Shown here one piece after another: positions 1 to 8,123 of a DNA stretch of 19,144 nucleotides. The translations under genes were made by a program, and so were the position numbers. The DNA is from Flavobacteria bacterium RIFCSPLOWO2_12_FULL_31_7 (GTDB taxonomy: Bacteria; Bacteroidota; Bacteroidia; Flavobacteriales; Flavobacteriaceae). The stretch covers positions 1 through 19,144 of the forward strand of contig MGWJ01000070.1 in the NCBI GenBank assembly GCA_001800945.1, written 5' to 3'. Position 1 is the first letter of the stretch. Each line of letters starts with the position of its first letter. A model generated the notes under the pieces. It made no database searches and had not been told where the DNA came from. It saw only the letters and a list, made by a program, of their open reading frames with translations.

Positions 1-104
1 CAAAAAGCGGTTGTCCATTTTCTGTAAGTGGCATCATTCCATAAAACGTTCCATACTTTTGAAGCTGGCGCATTAATTTCAATTGTAAATTCTAGTTTTT
101 CCAT
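1..104 (-). CDS. SRPBCC (START-like/AHSA1-type) domain protein, N-terminal fragment
   Basis: Only the first 34 codons lie in the window; the gene continues past base 1. The readable N-terminus begins MEKLEFTIEINAPASKVWNV and goes on to a Trp-rich stretch (WNDATYRKWTTAF). This is the usual first strand and helix of the SRPBCC fold: an amphipathic strand, then 'I-APxxxVWxxL' and 'Y-xWTxxF'. In the Bacteroidota such proteins are commonly labelled AHSA1-like or polyketide-cyclase-like, and their ligands are mostly unknown. It lies 99 bases downstream of selO on the same strand. I see no TAnnTTTG element in that gap, so co-transcription with selO is possible. The family call is fairly safe, but no specific function can be given. 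Confidence 0.72.
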   Translation of the reverse strand, partial: MEKLEFTIEINAPASKVWNVLWNDATYRKWTTAF

Positions 105-203
105 GGTTATAAATGTTGTGCTCAATTAGTGAAATTGTTTTTTAAACACAGATTGGAGAAATTTTATTAATTTTTATAATTTCTTAAATCTGCATTCCCA
201 TAG

Positions 204-1769
204 CTATGAGCTACAACTCAACATCGAACTTCCTATTTTTTCTCGTGCCCAATCGGGTCTTTTGGAGAACCATTTTTCAAATTGTGGTTGTTCGTCGTAA
301 GGATTTAAAAGTAATGTATACAATTCGTCAATTAGTGAATAATCTTCTTTTTCGGCTAATTCAATGGCCATTTGTGCCATATAATTTCGCAACACGTATT
401 TCGGATTGATGGAATTGAGTTGTAATTTTCTTTCTTTGTCTGAAGCTGTTTCTTCTTTTAAAATTGTCAAATATTGGGCGAACCAAAAGTGCCAAGTTTC
501 TATAATGATTCCAGTTACTTCATCGGGTTTATAAAATGCATAATTAATTTTTGAAACGCATTCTTCAACAGAGTCAGATTTATGAATCAGATTTAAATTT
601 CTGAAAAATATCGTATAATCTGTTTCAGTTTGTTCTAAATTGTAGAGTAATTGTTGAATTAACTTATCGTTTTCTTCGTTTTTAGATGTAATTCCGAGTT
701 TTTTCAACATCATTTCTGAAAAGTCTTCATCGTATTTTTTAGCAAATTGATTCAGAATGGTTTCTAAAGGTTCGGCTTCTTCAATTAGTGGGTATAATGC
801 GTTGGCTAATTGGTATAAATTCCACAAAGCAATATTGGCTTGATTGCCAAAACGGTATCTTCTGCCTTCTGCGTCGGTGGTGTTTGGCGTCCAATTTGGG
901 TTGTAATCTTCTAACCAACCGTAAGGTCCGTAATCAATTGTAATACCGTGAATGCTCATGTTATCGGTATTCATTACGCCGTGAACAAAGCCTACACGTT
1001 GCCAATGTACAATCATTTCTCTGGTTTTTCCAGCTACATTTTTAAAGAATTCGATATATTTTTGTTTTCCTTCAGCTTGAATTTCTGGATAATAATTTGA
1101 AATCGTATAATCGGCTAATAGTTTTAAATTTTCTATATCGTTTTGAGAAGAGAACAATTCGAAACTTCCAAAACGAATAAAACTTGGTGCAATTCTACAC
1201 ACAACGGCACCTTTTTCCATAGCTGCATTTCCGTTGTACATCACATCACGTAACACTTCATCACCAGTTAAAAGTAATGACAATGAACGTGTGGTTGGAA
1301 CGCCTAAATTGAACATTGCTTCACTACATAAATGCTCACGAATGGAAGAACGTAAAACCGCTAAACCATCTGCCCGACGTGAATAGGGCGTAGCACCAGC
1401 ACCTTTTAATTGTATAGAAAAAACTTGATTATTATGTTCGATTTCACCTAAAACGATGGCTCTTCCGTCACCTAATTGTCCGGCCCAATTTCCAAATTGA
1501 TGTCCGGCATAATTCATAGCGAAATGTTTCGCATTAGCAACGATTGCTGCGCCTGAAACCAATTGTAAAAAAGTTTCAGATTGTATGAATTCTTCTGAAA
1601 AACCTATTAAATTTTGTACTTCTTTTGAAATATGAATAAGCTTCGGGTTGCTAGGAATTCGAGGATTTACAAATGAGAAAGCCGCTTTAGGAACTTGACG
1701 TGTGTAATTCTCTTCAATAACATCTGAAGGTAAATTAGTGGTGAATTTATGTAAAAATTGAATAGACAT
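204..1769 (-). CDS. selO: SelO family protein adenylyltransferase (YdiU/UPF0061)
   Basis: SelO proteins have a pseudokinase fold that binds ATP inverted and transfers AMP to Ser, Thr or Tyr of target proteins in redox homeostasis. The product is 521 residues, full length for the family. Visible motifs are the GHQFGNWAGQLGDGRA block (about 88-104), the QLKGAGATPYSR block with the nucleotide-binding Lys near 122, and MNTDNMSI followed by IDYGPYG. The last two supply the conserved Asp/Asn pair (about 269/270) and the metal-binding Asp (about 279), with the 10-residue spacing of known SelO enzymes. The protein ends LSCSS; this Cys sits where eukaryotic homologues carry selenocysteine. I start at the ATG at 1769. 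An in-frame TTG 21 bases upstream belongs to a TAnnTTTG promoter element and is unlikely to be a start. The gene lies 73 bases downstream of the receiver gene and appears separately transcribed. Confidence 0.96.
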   Translation of the reverse strand: MSIQFLHKFTTNLPSDVIEENYTRQVPKAAFSFVNPRIPSNPKLIHISKEVQNLIGFSEEFIQSETFLQLVSGAAIVANAKHFAMNYAGHQFGNWAGQLGDGRAIVLGEIEHNNQVFSIQLKGAGATPYSRRADGLAVLRSSIREHLCSEAMFNLGVPTTRSLSLLLTGDEVLRDVMYNGNAAMEKGAVVCRIAPSFIRFGSFELFSSQNDIENLKLLADYTISNYYPEIQAEGKQKYIEFFKNVAGKTREMIVHWQRVGFVHGVMNTDNMSIHGITIDYGPYGWLEDYNPNWTPNTTDAEGRRYRFGNQANIALWNLYQLANALYPLIEEAEPLETILNQFAKKYDEDFSEMMLKKLGITSKNEENDKLIQQLLYNLEQTETDYTIFFRNLNLIHKSDSVEECVSKINYAFYKPDEVTGIIIETWHFWFAQYLTILKEETASDKERKLQLNSINPKYVLRNYMAQMAIELAEKEDYSLIDELYTLLLNPYDEQPQFEKWFSKRPDWAREKIGSSMLSCSS

Positions 1770-1787
1770 GATTGTAAAATTGTCTAT

Positions 1788-1795
1788 CAAAAGTA
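1788..1795 (-). promoter_or_regulatory. Putative -7 element TACTTTTG upstream of selO
   Basis: Read on the minus strand this is TACTTTTG, an exact match to the Bacteroidota -7 consensus TAnnTTTG. It lies 19 bases before the selO ATG. No clear TTG -33 element is present at the expected spacing, so the call rests on the -7 match and its position. Confidence 0.45.
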
Positions 1796-1842
1796 CTTAT
1801 AAATTCTTAACTATTTTAATGATTGGTATAGTTTTAAGATTT

Positions 1843-2223
1843 TTAAACCATTGCTTTTGGTGTAAGAAAAAATCTTTTTACTCTAAGTACCAATTCAATT
1901 GGATTGAAAGGTTTCGCAATTAAATCATCTGCACCTAGTTTAAATGCTTCAATTACAGTTAAATCTTCTTTTCCTAAAGATGAAATAATAATCACTGGAA
2001 CATCTGGAAAATTAACTTTTGAGTACGATGTGATTTCTAAACCTGATTTATAAGGTAACATAATATCAGTAATAATTAAATCGGGTAAAAAAGAATTAAT
2101 TTTTTCTAAACCTATTAAGCCATCTTCTGCAAATTCGATTTGATAGCCTTCTTTTTTTAATAAAAATTCGATAATATTTTTGATAATTTTATCGTCTTCA
2201 ATAATTAATATTTTATGATTCAT
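1843..2223 (-). CDS. Stand-alone response regulator receiver protein
   Basis: A 126-residue protein that is just a CheY-like receiver domain. Visible landmarks are the acidic pocket E9-D10-D11, the phospho-acceptor Asp53 in ITDIMLP, the switch Ser81 (IISS, equivalent to CheY Thr87), and Lys104 in the AKPF motif. No DNA-binding or enzymatic output domain follows; the protein ends about 20 residues after KPF. It must therefore act by protein-protein contact, or as a phosphate sink. It starts 16 bases after the barrel gene's stop codon, so it is probably the last gene of the HEAT, glycosyltransferase, YaiO-barrel operon. The inferred role is post-translational control of the polysaccharide synthase or its scaffold. 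The cognate kinase is not in the window. The family is certain; the role is inferred from position. Confidence 0.93.
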   Translation of the reverse strand: MNHKILIIEDDKIIKNIIEFLLKKEGYQIEFAEDGLIGLEKINSFLPDLIITDIMLPYKSGLEITSYSKVNFPDVPVIIISSLGKEDLTVIEAFKLGADDLIAKPFNPIELVLRVKRFFLTPKAMV

Positions 2224-2239
2224 ACGGGGAGTTTTTTAA

Positions 2240-3493
2240 TTAGAATAAGTATGTCAGGTCTATGGAAATATTATATTCGTTTTGAAATTTTTCTGGGAAA
2301 TATTCTTGATTGTTAAAACTAGTATTTAATCCAATAATGTATTTTTTTGCCAAAAGTTTACTGAAACCTGCACCAAATCGGTAAGAAGTTAAAGCAATTC
2401 TGTCTTGAAATTGTGTTAATGTTTGTCTTTCATCTGGCGAAGTTCCATAACCTGCTGTTAATGAAAAATAATCATATTTGGTGTTGTAATAATGTCTGAA
2501 ATTTGTGGTAAATGATGGGTACAATTTCGGTTCACTTAGTAGGAAAGAACTTCTGAAATTGATCCAATTGTTATTGAAATATTTTCCTAAAGCGATAATT
2601 CCGGTGCTCAATTTTATGTCTTGTTGTTGGTTGTATCGGTAACCAATTTCGGTTTCAAAACCTTTTCCTAAAGTTAAATAATACGAATATAAAAATCGAT
2701 ATTCTGGAAATACTTTTCCTTCGCTAAAGCCAACATTAGCAAATGAATAACTTTTTTTTGAGGTTTTAAAATACGATTCAACTTCATAAAAATACCCAAA
2801 ATTCGCACTCTCGCCATTTATTCTTCGATCTATATAGCTGATTCTACCGCCAAGTGAAAACTTATTAAATTGTTTCATATAATTCACATTGCTCAAATGC
2901 CATGGTCCGTAATTGTCTCGACTAAAATTGGTAAAACTGTATCCAGTTCCAATTCTGTTGGATCTTAGATTGCTTTTTACTTCACGAAGTTCGTTTTGTA
3001 GTGCCAAGTCCTCTGGATATTTTGAGTTTAAAAATTCTAAATACTCCAAGCTTTTCTTCGGATTTTCTTCACTATTGATGATTTGAAGTTTTACCAAATA
3101 AAATTCTTTTTCTTCTGGATAAATTGCAATTCCTTTTTCTATAGCTACTAAAGCGGCTTTGTTATTTTTGGCTTCTAATTCGGTTTTACTTAAAAAGACA
3201 AATGCTTCTTTGTATTTTGGATTGGCATCGATAACGTGTTGAAAATAATATCTGGCACTATCATTGTTTTGTTCGTTTTTATGAATACTACCTAAAGCCA
3301 TTTGGAAGTCTAGGTAATCTGGCGCCACTTTCAAACATTGGTGCGCGATTTTTTTCGCTTTAAAATAGTCTTTTGTTTCTGATTTTAGGATGTTGTTAGT
3401 TACTGTCAATAAACTATCAATATTGATTTTTTGAGCAAAAATGCTGCCGCCAAAACATATAAAAAGGAATAATATTTTAAATTTCGTAGTCAT
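2240..3493 (-). CDS. YaiO-family outer membrane beta-barrel with N-terminal TPR region
   Basis: A 417-residue exported protein. A signal peptide (charged start, hydrophobic core, cleavage after SIFA, about residue 20) is followed by three to four TPR-like helical repeats at about 30-170 (patterns such as 'LAPDYLDFQMALG' and 'NPKYKEAFVFLSKTELEAKNN'). From about 178 on comes a YaiO-type barrel of alternating aromatic strands ending in ...DLTYLF, a C-terminal Phe as usual for outer-membrane barrels. A periplasmic TPR region fused to a barrel is the layout of polysaccharide export porins such as PgaA and BcsC. In E. coli, yaiO lies near the glycosyltransferase gene yaiP. Here the ATG overlaps the stop of the upstream glycosyltransferase (TAATG), implying translational coupling. 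A role in exporting the polymer made by that enzyme is inference from context. Confidence 0.88.
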   Translation of the reverse strand: MTTKFKILFLFICFGGSIFAQKINIDSLLTVTNNILKSETKDYFKAKKIAHQCLKVAPDYLDFQMALGSIHKNEQNNDSARYYFQHVIDANPKYKEAFVFLSKTELEAKNNKAALVAIEKGIAIYPEEKEFYLVKLQIINSEENPKKSLEYLEFLNSKYPEDLALQNELREVKSNLRSNRIGTGYSFTNFSRDNYGPWHLSNVNYMKQFNKFSLGGRISYIDRRINGESANFGYFYEVESYFKTSKKSYSFANVGFSEGKVFPEYRFLYSYYLTLGKGFETEIGYRYNQQQDIKLSTGIIALGKYFNNNWINFRSSFLLSEPKLYPSFTTNFRHYYNTKYDYFSLTAGYGTSPDERQTLTQFQDRIALTSYRFGAGFSKLLAKKYIIGLNTSFNNQEYFPEKFQNEYNISIDLTYLF

Positions 3494-4917
3494 TAGTTTG
3501 CAGTTTTAAATCCTTTACGAGACATTTCTCCCCATTTTTTCTCTTTTTTAAGTAAGAAATGTACGTAACCTTTTAACGAGGCATACACATTTAATGGGTG
3601 ATAAACTATTGGTTCTATGAAAACCATTATAATTAGTCGGCCTACTTCTTTTAAATTAGAATATTGTTTGTGAATCATTTGATCTAAGAAGATTGAACTA
3701 AGTGTAATTAGCACATAAAAACAATAAACAGAAATTGCAATTGTGACTAAAAAAGGCAAGTTAATTCCGAAGAAATACATGTTTAGGAATATGAAAATCA
3801 ATCCAATGACTTCTAAAACAGGTACAATAAATTCGCAAAATACATAATATGGAAATACAATCATTCCTGTGTTTTTGTATTTCGGATTGAAAAATAGTTT
3901 TCTGTGTAGAAATAAAGTTTGAATTAATCCTCTAGCCCAACGTACACGCTGACGTAAAAAAACTTCTTTATTATCGGGAACTTCTGTCCAGCATAATGAT
4001 TCTGGAATGTATTTTATTTCGAATTCTTTCTTTTGTTCATGCATGTATTTTCGCATACGGGTAATCAATTCTAAATCTTCACCAAGCGATTTATTCCAAT
4101 AACCACCAACGGCAATCACGGTATCTTTATCAAAAATTCCTAAACCACCAGAAACTAAAAGCAATCCGTTTAATTTACTCCAAGCCATTCTTCCAAAAAT
4201 AAACGAACGAATGTATTCTAATTCTTGAAAACCAGCGAAAAAATTATTAGGATAATGAGATTTGTAAAGCATACCTTCTTTAAAGGTGCAAGAATTTGAA
4301 ATTCTTAACGCTGCGCCGGCTGCAATTACTTTTTTATCACTTTCAAGAAAAGGTTTAACCAGCATTGCTATAGTGTCGCGTCTTAATATACAATCGACAT
4401 CCGTACAAATAAAAAGGGAATACTTTGTAGAATTGATACCTGCATTGGAAGCATCTGCTTTACTTTTTCCATTTTCTTTATCTACAATTAAAAGTTTGTT
4501 GTAGATTGGATTTGTAGAGCGATAATGACCTCTTACAGGTTCGGTTTTGATTTTTTCGATATAGAAGAAGTCGACTTTTACAAGTTCAAATTCTGAGATT
4601 AGTTTTTCTAAAGTATCATCGGTGCTTCCGTCATTAACAATCACCACTTCAAACTTTGGATATTCTTGTGAAAGTAATGATTTTACATTCGAAATGATCG
4701 TTAAGCCTTCATTATACGCAGGTGCAACAATAGATACTCCTAGCGCGTTATTTGATTTGATAATTACATCTTTATGGAGAAAAAACTTATTGATATAATA
4801 TTTTTTTATTTCATTAAAAGACGAAATAGCCAATATTATATACACTAGAATATAAACAATGGAATAACAGCCGAAAAAAAATTCGGAGCCTTTAACTATG
4901 CTTTCTAAGGTTGTCAA
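3493..4917 (-). CDS. Membrane-bound processive family-2 glycosyltransferase
   Basis: About 474 residues. A membrane segment (about 14-33) precedes a cytosolic GT-A domain with all signature motifs of processive synthases: SIVAPAYNEG, VNDGST, the metal-binding DVD (about 173-175), the catalytic GED (about 279-281) and QRVRW (Q323-W327, the QxxRW motif). Three or so membrane segments follow (about 352-378, 385-410, 427-447). This resembles cellulose, hyaluronan and poly-GlcNAc synthases, so it probably polymerises a sugar nucleotide and extrudes the chain; which sugar cannot be read from sequence. There is no ATG near the N-terminus. I choose the TTG at 4917, which overlaps the HEAT gene's stop as TTGA. 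An in-frame TTG at 4932 is the alternative and adds five residues. The gene overlaps both neighbours, so it sits at the core of the operon. Confidence 0.9.
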   Translation of the reverse strand: MTTLESIVKGSEFFFGCYSIVYILVYIILAISSFNEIKKYYINKFFLHKDVIIKSNNALGVSIVAPAYNEGLTIISNVKSLLSQEYPKFEVVIVNDGSTDDTLEKLISEFELVKVDFFYIEKIKTEPVRGHYRSTNPIYNKLLIVDKENGKSKADASNAGINSTKYSLFICTDVDCILRRDTIAMLVKPFLESDKKVIAAGAALRISNSCTFKEGMLYKSHYPNNFFAGFQELEYIRSFIFGRMAWSKLNGLLLVSGGLGIFDKDTVIAVGGYWNKSLGEDLELITRMRKYMHEQKKEFEIKYIPESLCWTEVPDNKEVFLRQRVRWARGLIQTLFLHRKLFFNPKYKNTGMIVFPYYVFCEFIVPVLEVIGLIFIFLNMYFFGINLPFLVTIAISVYCFYVLITLSSIFLDQMIHKQYSNLKEVGRLIIMVFIEPIVYHPLNVYASLKGYVHFLLKKEKKWGEMSRKGFKTAN

Positions 4918-6050
4918 TATAAGTAGGGGCAATTTGAGTGAGCAATCATTTTTTGTAATTCAACATTCTTTTCTTCGTTCTGAAATTTAAAATTATTAAA
5001 AAATGTGGCATCCATTTTATTAATAAAATTTACTATTTCCAGCTTCAAATCTAATTCTAAATTTTCATCTTCATTTAATATTCTCGATATAAAGCCTATA
5101 TTTTCCGATGTACCGATACTATTCAATGTTTTTATGATTGAAATTTTGTTTCTTATGTTGGTTTCTTTGGTAAAATGTTGGATTAAAATTTCATTAGCTT
5201 CAAACATTACTAGTTCTCTAATTGCCAAAATGATTTCTTTTCTTACTGCTTGATTTTCCGAACTTAATAAGTAAGAAATTTGTTCTAAAGAAATGTCTTG
5301 TTTGTGTCTAAATCGAACAATTAATTTTATAGCAATAATAACAATTGAATCGTTTTTACTTTGTAACCAATTGTTAATGTTGGTTGGAATATTTGCTTTT
5401 TTTCTATAAATAATATCTAAAATTTTAACTTCATCCGATTTAGAAATAGTGTATTTGTAATTGTCTAACACATCAAATTTTTCATCAGAAAGTGAAATTA
5501 AGGCTACAATTGCATTAGAACGTAAAGCCTTGTTTTTACTATCTAAAAATCGTTTAACATGCCCTTTTTTTATTTTATAACCAATATTTTGATAATGATG
5601 GAAAGCTTCCGATTTAGAATACCAATTTCTATTTCGTACTAATTTATTAGAAATTTCATCAAAACCAAAATACTTGTAAATTAATAACATCGTGTGTTCG
5701 TTGGTTTCGTTTAAATTTTCTTTAATATGAATGATTTTGTTTAGAATGTACTTTCTAGAATTGTTGTTTAACTTGTATTTAGCTTTAAATTCTGAAATCT
5801 TACTTTTCATTTCAGGAGCGGAATAATTAGAAAAAATAAGTTCAGTTAAAAAGCTATTGGTTTCATTTTCAATATGTTCTTGAAAATCTTCATTTTTATC
5901 ACCAGCATATCTTGTGTATAACAATGAAAAAATAATTAGTACCACAAAAAGTACAATTAAAGGGATGAAAAAGTATAATAAAAAGTAATAGATATTTTCT
6001 GTATTTACTGAAAATAAGAAATAAGAAGTTTTGAAATTAAGAGAAATCAT
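4914..6050 (-). CDS. Membrane-anchored HEAT-repeat protein
   Basis: A 378-residue protein and first gene of the putative exopolysaccharide operon. An N-terminal hydrophobic segment (about 20-46, 'YYFLLYFFIPLIVLFVVLII') is followed by a positively charged end, so the long C-terminal part should be cytosolic. That part is entirely helical. From about residue 160 it shows HEAT/ARM-like paired helices ('NKALRSNAIVALISLSDEK', 'NDSIVIIAIKLIVRF', 'NQAVRKEIILAIRELV', 'IRNKISIIKTLNSIG'). HEAT arrays are protein-binding scaffolds; no catalytic motif is visible. The gene overlaps the glycosyltransferase start, so the two are likely made in step and may form a complex, possibly with the receiver protein as regulator. 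The repeat call is good; the partners are inference. Confidence 0.82.
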   Translation of the reverse strand: MISLNFKTSYFLFSVNTENIYYFLLYFFIPLIVLFVVLIIFSLLYTRYAGDKNEDFQEHIENETNSFLTELIFSNYSAPEMKSKISEFKAKYKLNNNSRKYILNKIIHIKENLNETNEHTMLLIYKYFGFDEISNKLVRNRNWYSKSEAFHHYQNIGYKIKKGHVKRFLDSKNKALRSNAIVALISLSDEKFDVLDNYKYTISKSDEVKILDIIYRKKANIPTNINNWLQSKNDSIVIIAIKLIVRFRHKQDISLEQISYLLSSENQAVRKEIILAIRELVMFEANEILIQHFTKETNIRNKISIIKTLNSIGTSENIGFISRILNEDENLELDLKLEIVNFINKMDATFFNNFKFQNEEKNVELQKMIAHSNCPYLY

Positions 6051-6106
6051 TTTTAAAATTCAGAATTTTGGATGTGTAAGTATTTTTTTTAACAAAATTA
6101 ATTTCA

Positions 6107-6114
6107 CAAATATA
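6107..6114 (-). promoter_or_regulatory. Putative -7 element TATATTTG for the HEAT-glycosyltransferase-YaiO-receiver operon
   Basis: On the minus strand this reads TATATTTG, an exact TAnnTTTG match, 57 bases before the HEAT gene ATG. A second match, TAATTTTG, lies at 6093-6100. No convincing TTG -33 element lies 17-21 bases upstream of either, so which one is used is open. Confidence 0.4.
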
Positions 6115-6199
6115 TTAAAATGAAATTGACATAACCTATTGTAATTCTTTAATTTAACAGAATTTAAAAGGATTTTTTTTTACTCATTAAAAAAAGACG

Positions 6200-6207
6200 T
6201 AATTTTG
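6200..6207 (+). promoter_or_regulatory. Putative -7 element TAATTTTG before the PLP-enzyme gene
   Basis: An exact TAnnTTTG match ending 19 bases before the ATG at 6226, the same spacing as at selO. Its final TTG is in frame with the gene and could be mistaken for a start codon. The -33 position lies in a T-run and shows no clear TTG. Confidence 0.45.
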
Positions 6208-6225
6208 AAAGCAAATTTAGAAGTA

Positions 6226-7710
6226 ATGAGCGTAACATTGGCAAAAACAGAATTAGAAACCTATTTTCAACAATTTAGAGAAAATATCATCGGAATTCAT
6301 CAAACTTTTGTGTCTCCTTTTGGAGAAAAAAGTATTGTTTACACAGATTGGACTGCAAGTGGAAGATTATATCGCCCAATTGAAGAAAAACTGATGAACA
6401 CTTTCGGACCTTTTGTTGCTAACACGCATACAGAAACTTCTATTACTGGAACTGCAATGACAATGGCCTACCACGAAGCGCGTCATATTATTAAGCATCA
6501 CGTAAATGCCAATGATCATGATGTATTAATTACTGATGGTACCGGAATGACAGGCGTAGTGAACAAATTGCAACGTATTTTAGGGTTGCGAATTCCCGAA
6601 AATTTAAAAGAATACACCACTATTCCTAATGAAATTAAACCTATAGTTTTTATTTCGCACATGGAACATCATTCTAATCAAACGTCTTGGTTAGAAACAA
6701 TTGCGGATGTAGTTGTTATTCCAGCAAATGAAGAAGGGTTATTTTGCTTGGATCAATTTACAAAATTAGTACATCAATATAAAGATAGAAGTTTTAAAAT
6801 AGCTTCCATTACTTCTTGTTCAAACGTAACAGGAATTAGAACTCCGTATCATGAAGTTGCTAAAATCATGCATCAAAATAATGGTGTTTGTTTCGTAGAT
6901 TTCGCTTGCTCAGGACCTTATGTGGAAATCAACATGCATCCTGAAGATAAAGAGGCGTATTTAGATGCGATTTTCTTTTCGCCACATAAATTTTTGGGCG
7001 GACCAGGAACTTGCGGAGTAATGGTTTTTAATAAAGAATTATACAAAAATAATGTTCCAGATTGTCCTGGTGGTGGAACAGTGAGTTGGACAAACCCTTG
7101 GGGAGAACACCAATACATTGATAATATTGAAGATAGAGAAGATGGTGGAACGCCAGGTTTTTTACAAGTTATAAAAGCGGCACTTTCTGTACAGTTGAAA
7201 GAAAAAATGGGTGTGAAAAACATCTTAGAAAGAGAACATGAATTGGTAGATTATATTTTTGAAAGATTATCGCCAATTGAAAATATCAATATTTTAGCCG
7301 AACAACATACCAATAGGTTAGGAGTGATTTCGTTTTATATTACGGATTTACACTTTAATTTAGGTGTGAAATTATTGAATGATAAATTCGGAATTCAAGT
7401 TCGTGGTGGTTGTAGTTGTGCAGGAACGTATGGGCATTATTTGTTAAATGTAAACCAAGAAACATCAAATTCTATCACTTGTAGTATTAATGAAGGTGAT
7501 TTAACGAATAAACCAGGTTGGATTAGAATGTCGATTCATCCTACAACGACTTCAGAAGAAATTCAATTAGTTTGTGATGCGATTATTGATTTAGCAGAAA
7601 ACTTTACCATTTGGCAAGAAGATTACGTTTACAATCCTGCTAAAAATGATTTCAATCATAAAAATGATGCCAAACCAGAAATAGAAATGGTTAAAGGTTG
7701 GTTTAATTAA
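6226..7710 (+). CDS. Class V-fold PLP-dependent aminotransferase / cysteine desulfurase-like enzyme
   Basis: A 494-residue fold-type I PLP enzyme of the class V aminotransferase group, which includes cysteine desulfurases and selenocysteine lyases. Visible features are a TDWTASGR N-terminal substrate loop, the SHMEHHSN block (His148/149, of which one would stack on the cofactor ring), the VDFACSG Asp (about 225) that contacts the pyridine nitrogen, and the SPHKFLGG Schiff-base Lys at about 255. A GGCSCAG segment puts two Cys (about 396 and 398) near where SufS-type desulfurases hold the catalytic Cys. It is longer than SufS (about 410), mainly through inserts after 'DGTGM' and near the C-terminus. 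It stands alone on the plus strand with no suf or isc genes nearby, so a role in Fe-S assembly is not indicated. Fold and cofactor are secure; the substrate is unknown. I start at ATG 6226, since the upstream in-frame TTG is part of a promoter element. Confidence 0.88.
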   Translation: MSVTLAKTELETYFQQFRENIIGIHQTFVSPFGEKSIVYTDWTASGRLYRPIEEKLMNTFGPFVANTHTETSITGTAMTMAYHEARHIIKHHVNANDHDVLITDGTGMTGVVNKLQRILGLRIPENLKEYTTIPNEIKPIVFISHMEHHSNQTSWLETIADVVVIPANEEGLFCLDQFTKLVHQYKDRSFKIASITSCSNVTGIRTPYHEVAKIMHQNNGVCFVDFACSGPYVEINMHPEDKEAYLDAIFFSPHKFLGGPGTCGVMVFNKELYKNNVPDCPGGGTVSWTNPWGEHQYIDNIEDREDGGTPGFLQVIKAALSVQLKEKMGVKNILEREHELVDYIFERLSPIENINILAEQHTNRLGVISFYITDLHFNLGVKLLNDKFGIQVRGGCSCAGTYGHYLLNVNQETSNSITCSINEGDLTNKPGWIRMSIHPTTTSEEIQLVCDAIIDLAENFTIWQEDYVYNPAKNDFNHKNDAKPEIEMVKGWFN

Positions 7711-7720
7711 TAAAAGGATA

Positions 7721-7770
7721 CAGTCTCAGCTTTCAGTCTCAGTTACAGAGCACTGCAAACTGAATACTTA
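7721..7770. repeat. Degenerate 'cagtctcag / cactgcaaactga' intergenic repeat, copy A
   Basis: The gap after the PLP-enzyme gene contains cagtctcag twice (7721-7729 and 7734-7742), then cactgcaaactgaatac (7751-7767). The 13 bases cactgcaaactga recur exactly at 8130-8142, and a 15-of-17 match recurs at 8143-8159, on the other side of the small membrane protein gene. It is direct in orientation and non-coding. Confidence 0.8.
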
Positions 7771-7810
7771 TTTTTTTAGAAAAAGTAATTGTTAAATCTT
7801 GATTTCTAAA

Positions 7811-8104
7811 TTAATAAAAAAAAATATCGCCATTCCAAGAAAATTCTCCGCCTCTTCCAAAAGTAGACTTGTAGATTATTAGTGCACAAATTATACTAAA
7901 TATTAAGATTAATGGAAACCAAAATGTATTGTTGTTTCTTTTAATTAGTCTTCTTGTTAGAAAAATATGAAATAATGTGGCTAGAATTATTGGAGGAAAA
8001 TATAAAATATTTCCTAAGCCATGTCCAAAATTAAGAAGTCCTAAAATTACTAAAATACACAGCGTAATTAAAAGATATAGAATTATCTTATTGAGTAATT
8101 TCAT
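7811..8104 (-). CDS. Small three-helix membrane protein, unrecognised
   Basis: A 97-residue protein starting MKLLNKIILYLLITL. It has three hydrophobic segments (about 6-26, 32-50 and 62-80) with a basic loop (TRRLIKRNNN) between the second and third, and a short polar, Gly/Trp-rich tail. No family is recognised and no catalytic motif is visible. I use the ATG at 8104; a TTG 33 bases further upstream would read into the flanking repeat and is unlikely. The gene lies 54 bases downstream of the LpxL-type gene on the same strand, but a repeat fills that gap. Near-matching direct repeats thus bracket the gene on both sides, which suggests it may have been gained or lost as a unit. Confidence 0.6.
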   Translation of the reverse strand: MKLLNKIILYLLITLCILVILGLLNFGHGLGNILYFPPIILATLFHIFLTRRLIKRNNNTFWFPLILIFSIICALIIYKSTFGRGGEFSWNGDIFFY

Positions 8105-8123
8105 GTTTTTACAAAGAAACTTT

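Noticed and set aside
204..1790. Selenocysteine decoding in selO
   Set aside because: The C-terminal position is an ordinary Cys codon followed by Ser, Ser and a TAG stop; no in-frame TGA and no selenocysteine element is needed.
4286..4504. Plus-strand open frame inside the glycosyltransferase gene
   Set aside because: Antisense to the conserved catalytic domain with no family pattern of its own.
6918..7223. Minus-strand open frame inside the PLP-enzyme gene
   Set aside because: Lies wholly antisense to a well-conserved coding region; its sequence is explained by the codons of the real gene.
7775..7810. Inverted repeat tttagaaa / tttctaaa as a terminator of the PLP-enzyme gene
   Set aside because: Eight-base AT-only stem with a 20-base loop; too weak to support a terminator call.
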